From NCBI GenBank assembly GCA_017165825.1, contig CM029366.1, positions 21,449,750 through 21,513,749 on the forward strand: a stretch of DNA of 64,000 bases. The letters run 5' to 3'. Every line of letters starts with the position of its first letter. Positions within the stretch are counted from its first letter, which is position 1. The DNA is from Hepsetus odoe (lineage: Eukaryota; Chordata; Actinopteri; Characiformes; Hepsetidae). The notes beneath the pieces are model-generated. The model did no database searches and was not told the origin of the DNA. It saw only the letters and a list, made by a program, of their open reading frames with translations. This document shows, in pieces, positions 40,425-55,800 of the stretch. Made by a program: the position numbers and the translations under genes.

Positions 40425-43406
40425 TTAGTCCTCTTTAGTTTTTGTCAAACATGTGAGCACAGCCTCTTGGGATATGCGTAATAAGCTGACACCCACAGAC
40501 ACTGTGGTAAATCCACATAAAATGCCCAAACCATCCAGGATGCTTAAAGTTTCCCACTCTTTAAAGAGGATGGCAGAGGCTATGATGACAGAAGATGTGA
40601 ATACCACATAATACACAGCCTCAAACATGTTGGAGCTGAAGTTCTGTAAAGCTTTGTTGATGAAAATGAACTGGATGAGGATGCTCACTATAAGAACTGC
40701 CAGCAAACACAGGAAGAGGTACAGGGCTCTGTTGTCACTAGCAAAACCTCCACTGAAGACATCCTTTGCAGCCAGACCCAGACCTTTGCAACTGGGCACT
40801 GTGAAACTCCCTAAGAGGGAACAGATGCCCACATAAACCATGATGTTGGACGTTCCATATGCTGGAGACAGCCATCCAATCAGTATGACCAACAGCAGAA
40901 CCACCAATGCAGTGTAGCTCAGAAACACTGAAACAAACACAGAGTACGATTAGTTGTAACCAAGGACGTATTTTACCAAAGCGAGGTTTTGCAGTTTAGC
41001 TAGGTAACTTAAAACCGGAGTCCAGTCTGTCTAGCAAAGAAAAAAGCTGCAGGGCATTCACACCGGGCAATCCTCAGATGTGGGCTTGCTTTGTCTGCTT
41101 AACTGAGAGTTGTAATCTCAAAAACTAGGGGTTTAAATCAAAAAGGCTGTATCATAGATCAAATATGATGGAAGCATTCATTTTTAATGTTTCTGTTGAG
41201 TCTTGTTAAATAGTACTTGTAATGTAATATGACACTGAAAGGCTTATGAATTTAGCCCTCTGGAATACTAAAAGAATGAAAAAAGAATCAAATAAAACTC
41301 CACGATGAAATTGCCACACTTTCCTATACCAAAAACTGAAAAAATAAAGTAACTTAAAAACAGGCCAATCACCCGCCTCATTACATTATAAAGCCTAAAC
41401 TGATTTATCCTTTTGCAAGTATTATTTCTCCCTGCGATGGGCTGGCGACCTGTCCAGGGTGCGTCCCCCGTCCTCGCCCTAATGGATGGATGGAAGTATT
41501 ATTTCACAAGGCATGGCACATGGACAGGTGTTGGCTGGCCTGGATGGTAGACGTCTGGGAAGCTGTACAATCGCTCCGTAACTCTCTAAAGTTGGAGAGC
41601 CCCAGGCAAACCATTAAGACTCCCAAGAATCTGATCCTATTATAAAGACCTTCCGACAAGCTCATAACATCGAGAACGTGCTTTGTGTACCACAGTGCAC
41701 GTCTAAACTGTTTAGGGGACAACTGGCAGTTCTGTAATTCGGTAAATTTCCTAAAACCTCTCAACTCAGTATTTAAGACATTTATTCAATTTGTGTAGGT
41801 TAAACTTTTTGAGAGCAGCCCCAAGAAGTTTGTAGTGTTTGTTTTGCTAATGTCACTTTTAAAAATTCCTGATTCAAATGAAATAATTATTCATTTCTTT
41901 ACACACACAAAATAACAGGGTTGGGTTGGTCTTGGGTGAACAAGAAGACAAATCCTTAGGACTCATTCATCTTCAGCTCTGGCTGTGGTAGAGACGCCAG
42001 TAGGCATGATGTCAGATCATATCTGGTTGGGTGTTCATACCTGGATCGAGAAGTCGTTCTTCTAATTCAACTCTTGATGCCACCCCTTCGGACGCAGGGG
42101 AATGAATGATGAGCATGACTGACCCGCAGCAGCACAACACACAGCCAAGTTTCCCCAGAACACTCAGATGCTCCTGCAGTAGCCAAGAGGCCAGGACAGC
42201 TCTGATTGGTATAACAAGCATCATCAACACAGAGAAAGAACCGGACAGGAACAATACAACAGATATCATGTCATTATTTAACTCTACCACTTATCAATGC
42301 CCGAATAGTAGAATCATTTTATTTATTTTTACCATAGACCAGATTCATCACAGAAAGAGCATTGCTGTGAATATTTTGCTGATGATGGAAACAGTGATGT
42401 TGAAGAAGAACACGATGGTGAGAAATGCTTACTTGGGGTAAGTTTTGGAGCAGGCCGGTAAGCACCTGCGCATTATATTTAATGACTAAATAAAAGATTT
42501 AAGAGAAGTAAAGGTGTAGGACCAGCTACCAGCTTCTTCCTCCTACTTTGTACACATAAAGTTGCATTTCCACTTTCTAAACCCTATGTGCTACTGTTAC
42601 ACGTCACAATATCCCTAACCACTAGGTAGGGATCACCTACAGGTTAGGGACTAGGCCCCATGATCAGGAGGTTGTGGGTTTGAGCCCCAGACCAGTAAGT
42701 TGCCCTGAAATACCGTCCGAAACACAGCATCCCGGGTGCTGAATGCATGGCTGGCCACTGCGACACTGCGTGTAAGATGTGTCACTACAGATGTAAAAAA
42801 AAAAAAATAGATCAACGTAACCCACCCAAACAGGACCCCCAAGGCTCCGAGAGGAGTGACCAGTACTGCTGGTGCTGCATTGTGAGCCAGGAAGTTCCCA
42901 ACCTGCCCCACGATCACTGGTAATAATAAAATATGAATAACGATATGAATAAACGAATAATAGTGAAATAAGTACTAAGACTACTGCTAATGAATACAAA
43001 TCCATGATAAGATTATATGTTTATGGTTTTAAATAAATGTAAATCAAACAAATGCATGCAAGACTATATACATCAGGTCGAACACAGAGGGGAACTTTTA
43101 CTCACTTGCAAGTGTCCCACACCACCACACACAGTCCGACAGGTAACTCCTACCTGCAAAAGGAATCCCCCAAAATCAGGACATGCGTTAGATATTCTCC
43201 TGGCAGACTGAGGTTAGTGTGTGAGACAGGAGGAAAGTGAAGCAGCAGTGTTGGTTAAACTCTGCTCCAGGTTTGAGAGTGGCAGTCTGCTCGCTACCTG
43301 CCTGGCGAGCTCGGAGAATCCCCTTCTTCTGGAGCACAAACGTCGATCCATTAATGAAACTGGACACGATGGCGATCCCAACCCCAACTAAAGGAGCGCC
43401 CTCCAT
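40425..43406 (-). CDS. nipa1: nipa1: NIPA magnesium transporter 1, 5 coding exons
   Basis: Mg2+ transporter of endosomes and plasma membrane; human NIPA1 mutations cause spastic paraplegia 6. Minus-strand exons: 43406-43298, 43153-43106, 42916-42826, 42201-42041, 40927-40425, giving 303 residues (human 329). The start MEGAPLVGVGIAIVSSF, then NGSTFVLQKKGILRAR, VVYY-type helix ends and GFTTVSVGVSLL identify NIPA1 rather than NIPA2. The human N-terminal alanine tract is absent, which explains most of the length difference. An in-frame ATG 31 codons upstream (43499) has no family support. Exons 3 and 4 (91 and 161 bases) equal those of nipa2 exactly, as expected for tandem duplicates. Confidence 0.93.
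41430..41494 (+). repeat. Retroposon tail fragment
   Basis: CTCCCTGCGATGGGCTGGCG followed by CCTGTCCAGGGTGCGTCCC and a short (ATGG)n end. Lies in the nipa1 intron between coding exons 4 and 5. Confidence 0.75.
42626..42790 (+). repeat. tRNA-derived SINE fragment, forward
   Basis: GGTTAGGGACTAGGCCCCAT and GTGGGTTTGAGCCCC (B box) followed by AGTTGCCCTGAAATACC. In the nipa1 intron between coding exons 3 and 4. Confidence 0.7.
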
Positions 43407-43700
43407 AAGCGCTGCTTTAATCCCGCACTTAGTGTTTGTGAGAGCAACAACGTTCAGTTCCCATACAGCTTCATCAAGAACGATCAATGCCACACACACA
43501 CTCTGCGCCCACCGGCGGAGCGTGGGTCAAACCCAGCGCTTAAGGGAGGTTCAACAGGGAGTAAAGCCGGAAAATGTCCGGTTGGCCACAGAGATGCAGC
43601 GCCTCTCTGGCAGTGCCAGGTACTGCCCTGCCCTGCCCTTCCCTTCCCTTCCCTTCCCTTCCCGTCCCACTGTCCGATCCACCTTAAATAGTGCGCCAGA
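43407..43700 (-). promoter_or_regulatory. nipa1: nipa1 5' region with G-quadruplex-type tract
   Basis: On the minus strand about 220 bases before the start codon, 43626-43669 contains many GGG runs spaced by one or two bases (GGGAAGGGAAGGG type). The area is GC-rich against an AT-rich background and probably holds the transcription start. Confidence 0.55.
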
Positions 43701-43810
43701 GACATTCCGACTGCAGGAACGCTTAAGGTGGAACGGGAAATTGGAAAAATCAAAGAGTCCGTTCAGGCTTCATATAACAGACACAATAGGAGCGATGTAC
43801 TTTATTAATA

Positions 43811-46800
43811 CTGCTGTCTCCAAACTATAATAATACTGTCTCCAAACTATAATAATACAGTCTCCAAACTATAATAATACAGTCTCCAAACTATAATAAT
43901 ACTGTCTCCAAACTATAATACAGTCTCCAAACTATAATAATACTGTCTCCAAACTATAATACAGTCTCCAAACTATAATAATACAGTCTCCAAACTATAA
44001 TAATACTCTCTCCAAACTATAATACAGTCTCCAAACTATAATAATACAGTCTCCAAACTATAATACAGTCTCCAAACTATAATAATACTTTCTTCAAACT
44101 ATAATACAGTCTCCAAACTATAATAATACAGTCTCCAAACTATAATAATACTGTCTTCAAACTATAATACTGTCTCCAAACTATAATACTGTCTCCAAAC
44201 TATAATAATACTGTCTCCAAACTATAATTCTACTGTCTCCAGACTATAATACTGTCTCCAAACTATAATAATACTGTCTCCAAACTATAATACTACTGTC
44301 TCCAGACTATAACACTGCCTCCAAACTATAATAATACTGTCTCCAAACTATAATACTACTGTCTCCTAACTATAATAATACTGTCTCCAGACTATAATAA
44401 TACTGTCTTCAAACTATAATACTGTCTCCAAACTATAATAATACTGTCTCCAAACTATAATAATACTGTCTCCAGACTATAATACTGCCTCCAAACTATA
44501 ATAATACTGTCTCCAAACTATAATACTACTGTCTCCTAACTATAATAATACTGTCTCCAAACTATAATACAGTCTCCAAACTATAATAATACTGTCTCCA
44601 AACTAAAATAATACTGTCTCCAAACTATAATACTACTGTCTCCTAACTATAATAATACTGTCTCCAGACTATAATAACACTGTCTCCAAACTATAATACT
44701 ACTGTCTCCTAACTATAATAATACTGTCTCCAGACTATAGTAATACTGTCTCCAAACTATAATACTGTCTCCAAACTATAATAATACTGTCTCCAAACTA
44801 TACTTTCTCCAGACTATAATAATACTATCTCCAAACTATACCTTCTCCAGACTATAATAATACTGTCTCCAAACTATAATACTGTCTCCAAACTATAATA
44901 ATACTGTCTCCAAACTCTAATACTCTCTCCAAACTATAATAATACTGTTTCCAAACTATAATACTTTCTCCAAACTATAATACTGTCTCCAAACTATAAT
45001 AATACTGTCTCTGTACTGTAATAATACTGTCTCCAAACTATAATACTGTCTCCAAACTATAATAATACTGTCTCCAAACTATAATACTGTCTCCAAACTA
45101 TAATAATACTGTCTCCAAACTATAATACTGTCTCCAAACTATAATAATACTGTCTCCAAACTATAATACTGTCTCCAAACTATAATAATACTGTCTCCAA
45201 ACTATAATACTGTCTCCAAACTATAATAATACTGTCTCCAAACTATAATACTGTCTCCAAACTATAATAATACTGTCTCCAAACTATAATACTGTCTCCA
45301 AACTATAATAATACTGTCTCCAAACTATAATACTGTCTCCAAACTATAATAATACTGTCTCCAAACTATAATACTGTCTCCAAACTATAATAATACTGTC
45401 TCCAAATTATAATACTGTCTCCAAACTATAATAATACTGTCTCCAAATTATAATACTGTCTCCAAACTATAATAATACTGTCTCCAAACTATAATACTGT
45501 CTCCAAACTATAATAATACTGTCTCCAAACTATAATACTGTCTCCAAACTATAATAATACTGTCTCCAAACTATAATACTGTCTCCAAACTATAATAATA
45601 CTGTCTCCAAACTATAATACTGTCTCCAAACTATAATAATACTGTCTCCAAACTATAATACTGTCTCCAAACTATAATAATACTGTCTCCAAACTATAAT
45701 ACTGTCTCCAAACTATAATAATACTGTCTCCAAACTATAATACTGTCTCCAAACTATAATAATACTGTCTCCAAACTATAATACTGTCTCCAAACTATAA
45801 TAATACTGTCTCCAAACTATAATACTGTCTCCAAACTATAATAATACTGTCTCCAAACTATAATACTGTCTCCAAACTATAATAATACTGTCTCCAAACT
45901 ATAATACTGTCTCCAAACTATAATAATACTGTCTCCAAACTATAATACTGTCTCCAAACTATAATAATACTGTCTCCAAACTATAATACTGTCTCCAAAC
46001 TATAATAATACTGTCTCCAAACTATAATACTGTCTCCAAACTATAATAATACTGTCTCCAAACTATAATACTGTCTCCAAACTATAATAATACTGTCTCC
46101 AAATTATAATACTGTCTCCAAACTATAATAATACTGTCTCCAAATTATAATACTGTCTCCAAACTATAATAATACTGTCTCCAAACTATAATACTGTCTC
46201 CAAACTATAATAATACTGTCTCCAAACTATAATACTGTCTCCAAACTATAATAATACTGTCTCCAAACTATAATACTGTCTCCAAACTATAATAATACTG
46301 TCTCCAAACTATAATACTGTCTCCAAACTATAATAATACTGTCTCCAAACTATAATACTGTCTCCAAACTATAATAATACTGTCTCCAAACTATAATACT
46401 GTCTCCAAACTATAATAATACTGTCTCCAAACTATAATACTGTCTCCAAACTATAATAATACTGTCTCCAAACTATAATACTGTCTCCAAACTATAATAA
46501 TACTGTCTCCAAACTATAATACTGTCTCCAAACTATAATAATACTGTCTCCAAACTATAATACTGTCTCCAAACTATAATAATACTGTCTCCAAACTATA
46601 ATACTGTCTCCAAACTATAATAATACTGTCTCCAAACTATAATACTGTCTCCAAACTATAATAATACTGTCTCCAAACTATAATACTGTCTCCAAACTAT
46701 AATAATACTGTCTCCAAACTATAATACTGTCTCCAAACTATAATAATACTGTCTCCAAACTATAATACTGTCTCCAAACTATAATAATACTGTCTCCAAA

Positions 46801-49800
46801 TTATAATACTGTCTCCAAACTATAATAATACTGTCTCCAAATTATAATACTGTCTCCAAACTATAATAATACTGTCTCCAAACTATAATACTGTCTCCAA
46901 ACTATAATAATACTGTCTCCAAACTATAATACTGTCTCCAAACTATAATAATACTGTCTCCAAACTATAATACTGTCTCCAAACTATAATAATACTGTCT
47001 CCAAACTATAATACTGTCTCCAAACTATAATAATACTGTCTCCAAACTATAATACTGTCTCCAAACTATAATAATACTGTCTCCAAACTATAATACTGTC
47101 TCCAAACTATAATAATACTGTCTCCAAACTATAATACTGTCTCCAAACTATAATAATACTGTCTCCAAACTATAATACTGTCTCCAAACTATAATAATAC
47201 TGTCTCCAAACTATAATACTGTCTCCAAACTATAATAATACTGTCTCCAAACTATAATACTGTCTCCAAACTATAATAATACTGTCTCCAAACTATAATA
47301 CTGTCTCCAAACTATAATAATACTGTCTCCAAACTATAATACTGTCTCCAAACTATAATAATACTGTCTCCAAACTATAATACTGTCTCCAAACTATAAT
47401 AATACTGTCTCCAAACTATAATACTGTCTCCAAACTATAATAATACTGTCTCCAAACTATAATACTGTCTCCAAACTATAATAATACTGTCTCCAAATTA
47501 TAATACTGTCTCCAAACTATAATAATACTGTCTCCAAATTATAATACTGTCTCCAAACTATAATAATACTGTCTCCAAACTATAATACTGTCTCCAAACT
47601 ATAATAATACTGTCTCCAAACTATAATACTGTCTCCAAACTATAATAATACTGTCTCCAAACTATAATACTGTCTCCAAACTATAATAATACTGTCTCCA
47701 AACTATAATACTGTCTCCAAACTATAATAATACTGTCTCCAAACTATAATACTGTCTCCAAACTATAATAATACTGTCTCCAAACTATAATACTGTCTCC
47801 AAACTATAATAATACTGTCTCCAAACTATAATACTGTCTCCAAACTATAATAATACTGTCTCCAAACTATAATACTGTCTCCAAACTATAATAATACTGT
47901 CTCCAAACTATAATACTGTCTCCAAACTATAATAATACTGTCTCCAAACTATAATACTGTCTCCAAACTATAATAATACTGTCTCCAAACTATAATACTG
48001 TCTCCAAACTATAATAATACTGTCTCCAAACTATAATACTGTCTCCAAACTATAATAATACTGTCTCCAAACTATAATACTGTCTCCAAACTATAATAAT
48101 ACTGTCTCCAAACTATAATACTGTCTCCAAACTATAATAATACTGTCTCCAAACTATAATACTGTCTCCAAACTATAATAATACTGTCTCCAAATTATAA
48201 TACTGTCTCCAAACTATAATAATACTGTCTCCAAATTATAATACTGTCTCCAAACTATAATAATACTGTCTCCAAACTATAATACTGTCTCCAAACTATA
48301 ATAATACTGTCTCCAAACTATAATACTGTCTCCAAACTATAATAATACTGTCTCCAAACTATAATACTGTCTCCAAACTATAATAATACTGTCTCCAAAC
48401 TATAATACTGTCTCCAAACTATAATAATACTGTCTCCAAACTATAATACTGTCTCCAAACTATAATAATACTGTCTCCAAACTATAATACTGTCTCCAAA
48501 CTATAATAATACTGTCTCCAAACTATAATACTGTCTCCAAACTATAATAATACTGTCTCCAAACTATAATACTGTCTCCAAACTATAATAATACTGTCTC
48601 CAAACTATAATACTGTCTCCAAACTATAATAATACTGTCTCCAAACTATAATACTGTCTCCAAACTATAATAATACTGTCTCCAAACTATAATACTGTCT
48701 CCAAACTATAATAATACTGTCTCCAAACTATAATACTGTCTCCAAACTATAATAATACTGTCTCCAAACTATAATACTGTCTCCAAACTATAATAATACT
48801 GTCTCCAAACTATAATACTGTCTCCAAACTATAATAATACTGTCTCCAAACTATAATACTGTCTCCAAACTATAATAATACTGTCTCCAAATTATAATAC
48901 TGTCTCCAAACTATAATAATACTGTCTCCAAATTATAATACTGTCTCCAAACTATAATAATACTGTCTCCAAACTATAATACTGTCTCCAAACTATAATA
49001 ATACTGTCTCCAAACTATAATACTGTCTCCAAACTATAATAATACTGTCTCCAAACTATAATACTGTCTCCAAACTATAATAATACTGTCTCCAAACTAT
49101 AATACTGTCTCCAAACTATAATAATACTGTCTCCAAACTATAATACTGTCTCCAAACTATAATAATACTGTCTCCAAACTATAATACTGTCTCCAAACTA
49201 TAATAATACTGTCTCCAAACTATAATACTGTCTCCAAACTATAATAATACTGTCTCCAAACTATAATACTGTCTCCAAACTATAATAATACTGTCTCCAA
49301 ACTATAATACTGTCTCCAAACTATAATAATACTGTCTCCAAACTATAATACTGTCTCCAAACTATAATAATACTGTCTCCAAACTATAATACTGTCTCCA
49401 AACTATAATAATACTGTCTCCAAACTATAATACTGTCTCCAAACTATAATAATACTGTCTCCAAACTATAATACTGTCTCCAAACTATAATAATACTGTC
49501 TCCAAACTATAATACTGTCTCCAAACTATAATAATACTGTCTCCAAACTATAATACTGTCTCCAAACTATAATAATACTGTCTCCAAATTATAATACTGT
49601 CTCCAAACTATAATAATACTGTCTCCAAATTATAATACTGTCTCCAAACTATAATAATACTGTCTCCAAACTATAATACTGTCTCCAAACTATAATAATA
49701 CTGTCTCCAAACTATAATACTGTCTCCAAACTATAATAATACTGTCTCCAAACTATAATACTGTCTCCAAACTATAATAATACTGTCTCCAAACTATAAT

Positions 49801-52800
49801 ACTGTCTCCAAACTATAATAATACTGTCTCCAAACTATAATACTGTCTCCAAACTATAATAATACTGTCTCCAAACTATAATACTGTCTCCAAACTATAA
49901 TAATACTGTCTCCAAACTATAATACTGTCTCCAAACTATAATAATACTGTCTCCAAACTATAATACTGTCTCCAAACTATAATAATACTGTCTCCAAACT
50001 ATAATACTGTCTCCAAACTATAATAATACTGTCTCCAAACTATAATACTGTCTCCAAACTATAATAATACTGTCTCCAAACTATAATACTGTCTCCAAAC
50101 TATAATAATACTGTCTCCAAACTATAATACTGTCTCCAAACTATAATAATACTGTCTCCAAACTATAATACTGTCTCCAAACTATAATAATACTGTCTCC
50201 AAACTATAATACTGTCTCCAAACTATAATAATACTGTCTCCAAACTATAATACTGTCTCCAAACTATAATAATACTGTCTCCAAATTATAATACTGTCTC
50301 CAAACTATAATAATACTGTCTCCAAATTATAATACTGTCTCCAAACTATAATAATACTGTCTCCAAACTATAATACTGTCTCCAAACTATAATAATACTG
50401 TCTCCAAACTATAATACTGTCTCCAAACTATAATAATACTGTCTCCAAACTATAATACTGTCTCCAAACTATAATAATACTGTCTCCAAACTATAATACT
50501 GTCTCCAAACTATAATAATACTGTCTCCAAACTATAATACTGTCTCCAAACTATAATAATACTGTCTCCAAACTATAATACTGTCTCCAAACTATAATAA
50601 TACTGTCTCCAAACTATAATACTGTCTCCAAACTATAATAATACTGTCTCCAAACTATAATACTGTCTCCAAACTATAATAATACTGTCTCCAAACTATA
50701 ATACTGTCTCCAAACTATAATAATACTGTCTCCAAACTATAATACTGTCTCCAAACTATAATAATACTGTCTCCAAACTATAATACTGTCTCCAAACTAT
50801 AATAATACTGTCTCCAAACTATAATACTGTCTCCAAACTATAATAATACTGTCTCCAAACTATAATACTGTCTCCAAACTATAATAATACTGTCTCCAAA
50901 CTATAATACTGTCTCCAAACTATAATAATACTGTCTCCAAACTATAATACTGTCTCCAAACTATAATAATACTGTCTCCAAATTATAATACTGTCTCCAA
51001 ACTATAATAATACTGTCTCCAAATTATAATACTGTCTCCAAACTATAATAATACTGTCTCCAAACTATAATACTGTCTCCAAACTATAATAATACTGTCT
51101 CCAAACTATAATACTGTCTCCAAACTATAATAATACTGTCTCCAAACTATAATACTGTCTCCAAACTATAATAATACTGTCTCCAAACTATAATACTGTC
51201 TCCAAACTATAATAATACTGTCTCCAAACTATAATACTGTCTCCAAACTATAATAATACTGTCTCCAAACTATAATACTGTCTCCAAACTATAATAATAC
51301 TGTCTCCAAACTATAATACTGTCTCCAAACTATAATAATACTGTCTCCAAACTATAATACTGTCTCCAAACTATAATAATACTGTCTCCAAACTATAATA
51401 CTGTCTCCAAACTATAATAATACTGTCTCCAAACTATAATACTGTCTCCAAACTATAATAATACTGTCTCCAAACTATAATACTGTCTCCAAACTATAAT
51501 AATACTGTCTCCAAACTATAATACTGTCTCCAAACTATAATAATACTGTCTCCAAACTATAATACTGTCTCCAAACTATAATAATACTGTCTCCAAACTA
51601 TAATACTGTCTCCAAACTATAATAATACTGTCTCCAAACTATAATACTGTCTCCAAACTATAATAATACTGTCTCCAAATTATAATACTGTCTCCAAACT
51701 ATAATAATACTGTCTCCAAATTATAATACTGTCTCCAAACTATAATAATACTGTCTCCAAACTATAATACTGTCTCCAAACTATAATAATACTGTCTCCA
51801 AACTATAATACTGTCTCCAAACTATAATAATACTGTCTCCAAACTATAATACTGTCTCCAAACTATAATAATACTGTCTCCAAACTATAATACTGTCTCC
51901 AAACTATAATAATACTGTCTCCAAACTATAATACTGTCTCCAAACTATAATAATACTGTCTCCAAACTATAATACTGTCTCCAAACTATAATAATACTGT
52001 CTCCAAACTATAATACTGTCTCCAAACTATAATAATACTGTCTCCAAACTATAATACTGTCTCCAAACTATAATAATACTGTCTCCAAACTATAATACTG
52101 TCTCCAAACTATAATAATACTGTCTCCAAACTATAATACTGTCTCCAAACTATAATAATACTGTCTCCAAACTATAATACTGTCTCCAAACTATAATAAT
52201 ACTGTCTCCAAACTATAATACTGTCTCCAAACTATAATAATACTGTCTCCAAACTATAATACTGTCTCCAAACTATAATAATACTGTCTCCAAACTATAA
52301 TACTGTCTCCAAACTATAATAATACTGTCTCCAAACTATAATACTGTCTCCAAACTATAATAATACTGTCTCCAAATTATAATACTGTCTCCAAACTATA
52401 ATAATACTGTCTCCAAATTATAATACTGTCTCCAAACTATAATAATACTGTCTCCAAACTATAATACTGTCTCCAAACTATAATAATACTGTCTCCAAAC
52501 TATAATACTGTCTCCAAACTATAATAATACTGTCTCCAAACTATAATACTGTCTCCAAACTATAATAATACTGTCTCCAAACTATAATACTGTCTCCAAA
52601 CTATAATAATACTGTCTCCAAACTATAATACTGTCTCCAAACTATAATAATACTGTCTCCAAACTATAATACTGTCTCCAAACTATAATAATACTGTCTC
52701 CAAACTATAATACTGTCTCCAAACTATAATAATACTGTCTCCAAACTATAATACTGTCTCCAAACTATAATAATACTGTCTCCAAACTATAATACTGTCT

Positions 52801-55800
52801 CCAAACTATAATAATACTGTCTCCAAACTATAATACTGTCTCCAAACTATAATAATACTGTCTCCAAACTATAATACTGTCTCCAAACTATAATAATACT
52901 GTCTCCAAACTATAATACTGTCTCCAAACTATAATAATACTGTCTCCAAACTATAATACTGTCTCCAAACTATAATAATACTGTCTCCAAACTATAATAC
53001 TGTCTCCAAACTATAATAATACTGTCTCCAAACTATAATACTGTCTCCAAACTATAATAATACTGTCTCCAAATTATAATACTGTCTCCAAACTATAATA
53101 ATACTGTCTCCAAATTATAATACTGTCTCCAAACTATAATAATACTGTCTCCAAACTATAATACTGTCTCCAAACTATAATAATACTGTCTCCAAACTAT
53201 AATACTGTCTCCAAACTATAATAATACTGTCTCCAAACTATAATACTGTCTCCAAACTATAATAATACTGTCTCCAAACTATAATACTGTCTCCAAACTA
53301 TAATAATACTGTCTCCAAACTATAATACTGTCTCCAAACTATAATAATACTGTCTCCAAACTATAATACTGTCTCCAAACTATAATAATACTGTCTCCAA
53401 ACTATAATACTGTCTCCAAACTATAATAATACTGTCTCCAAACTATAATACTGTCTCCAAACTATAATAATACTGTCTCCAAACTATAATACTGTCTCCA
53501 AACTATAATAATACTGTCTCCAAACTATAATACTGTCTCCAAACTATAATAATACTGTCTCCAAACTATAATACTGTCTCCAAACTATAATAATACTGTC
53601 TCCAAACTATAATACTGTCTCCAAACTATAATAATACTGTCTCCAAACTATAATACTGTCTCCAAACTATAATAATACTGTCTCCAAACTATAATACTGT
53701 CTCCAAACTATAATAATACTGTCTCCAAACTATAATACTGTCTCCAAACTATAATAATACTGTCTCCAAATTATAATACTGTCTCCAAACTATAATAATA
53801 CTGTCTCCAAATTATAATACTGTCTCCAAACTATAATAATACTGTCTCCAAACTATAATACTGTCTCCAAACTATAATAATACTGTCTCCAAACTATAAT
53901 ACTGTCTCCAAACTATAATAATACTGTCTCCAAACTATAATACTGTCTCCAAACTATAATAATACTGTCTCCAAACTATAATACTGTCTCCAAACTATAA
54001 TAATACTGTCTCCAAACTATAATACTGTCTCCAAACTATAATAATACTGTCTCCAAACTATAATACTGTCTCCAAACTATAATAATACTGTCTCCAAACT
54101 ATAATACTGTCTCCAAACTATAATAATACTGTCTCCAAACTATAATACTGTCTCCAAACTATAATAATACTGTCTCCAAACTATAATACTGTCTCCAAAC
54201 TATAATAATACTGTCTCCAAACTATAATACTGTCTCCAAACTATAATAATACTGTCTCCAAACTATAATACTGTCTCCAAACTATAATAATACTGTCTCC
54301 AAACTATAATACTGTCTCCAAACTATAATAATACTGTCTCCAAACTATAATACTGTCTCCAAACTATAATAATACTGTCTCCAAACTATAATACTGTCTC
54401 CAAACTATAATAATACTGTCTCCAAACTATAATACTGTCTCCAAACTATAATAATACTGTCTCCAAATTATAATACTGTCTCCAAACTATAATAATACTG
54501 TCTCCAAATTATAATACTGTCTCCAAACTATAATAATACTGTCTCCAAACTATAATACTGTCTCCAAACTATAATAATACTGTCTCCAAACTATAATACT
54601 GTCTCCAAACTATAATAATACTGTCTCCAAACTATAATACTGTCTCCAAACTATAATAATACTGTCTCCAAACTATAATACTGTCTCCAAACTATAATAA
54701 TACTGTCTCCAAACTATAATACTGTCTCCAAACTATAATAATACTGTCTCCAAACTATAATACTGTCTCCAAACTATAATAATACTGTCTCCAAACTATA
54801 ATACTGTCTCCAAACTATAATAATACTGTCTCCAAACTATAATACTGTCTCCAAACTATAATAATACTGTCTCCAAACTATAATACTGTCTCCAAACTAT
54901 AATAATACTGTCTCCAAACTATAATACTGTCTCCAAACTATAATAATACTGTCTCCAAACTATAATACTGTCTCCAAACTATAATAATACTGTCTCCAAA
55001 CTATAATACTGTCTCCAAACTATAATAATACTGTCTCCAAACTATAATACTGTCTCCAAACTATAATAATACTGTCTCCAAACTATAATACTGTCTCCAA
55101 ACTATAATAATACTGTCTCCAAACTATAATACTGTCTCCAAACTATAATAATACTGTCTCCAAATTATAATACTGTCTCCAAACTATAATAATACTGTCT
55201 CCAAATTATAATACTGTCTCCAAACTATAATAATACTGTCTCCAAACTATAATACTGTCTCCAAACTATAATAATACTGTCTCCAAACTATAATACTGTC
55301 TCCAAACTATAATAATACTGTCTCCAAACTATAATACTGTCTCCAAACTATAATAATACTGTCTCCAAACTATAATACTGTCTCCAAACTATAATAATAC
55401 TGTCTCCAAACTATAATACTGTCTCCAAACTATAATAATACTGTCTCCAAACTATAATACTGTCTCCAAACTATAATAATACTGTCTCCAAACTATAATA
55501 CTGTCTCCAAACTATAATAATACTGTCTCCAAACTATAATACTGTCTCCAAACTATAATAATACTGTCTCCAAACTATAATACTGTCTCCAAACTATAAT
55601 AATACTGTCTCCAAACTATAATACTGTCTCCAAACTATAATAATACTGTCTCCAAACTATAATACTGTCTCCAAACTATAATAATACTGTCTCCAAACTA
55701 TAATACTGTCTCCAAACTATAATAATACTGTCTCCAAACTATAATACTGTCTCCAAACTATAATAATACTGTCTCCAAACTATAATACTGTCTCCAAACT

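Noticed and set aside
43407..43499. 31-codon N-terminal extension of nipa1
   Set aside because: The residues do not resemble any NIPA protein. The MEGAPLVGVGIAIVSS start fits the family.
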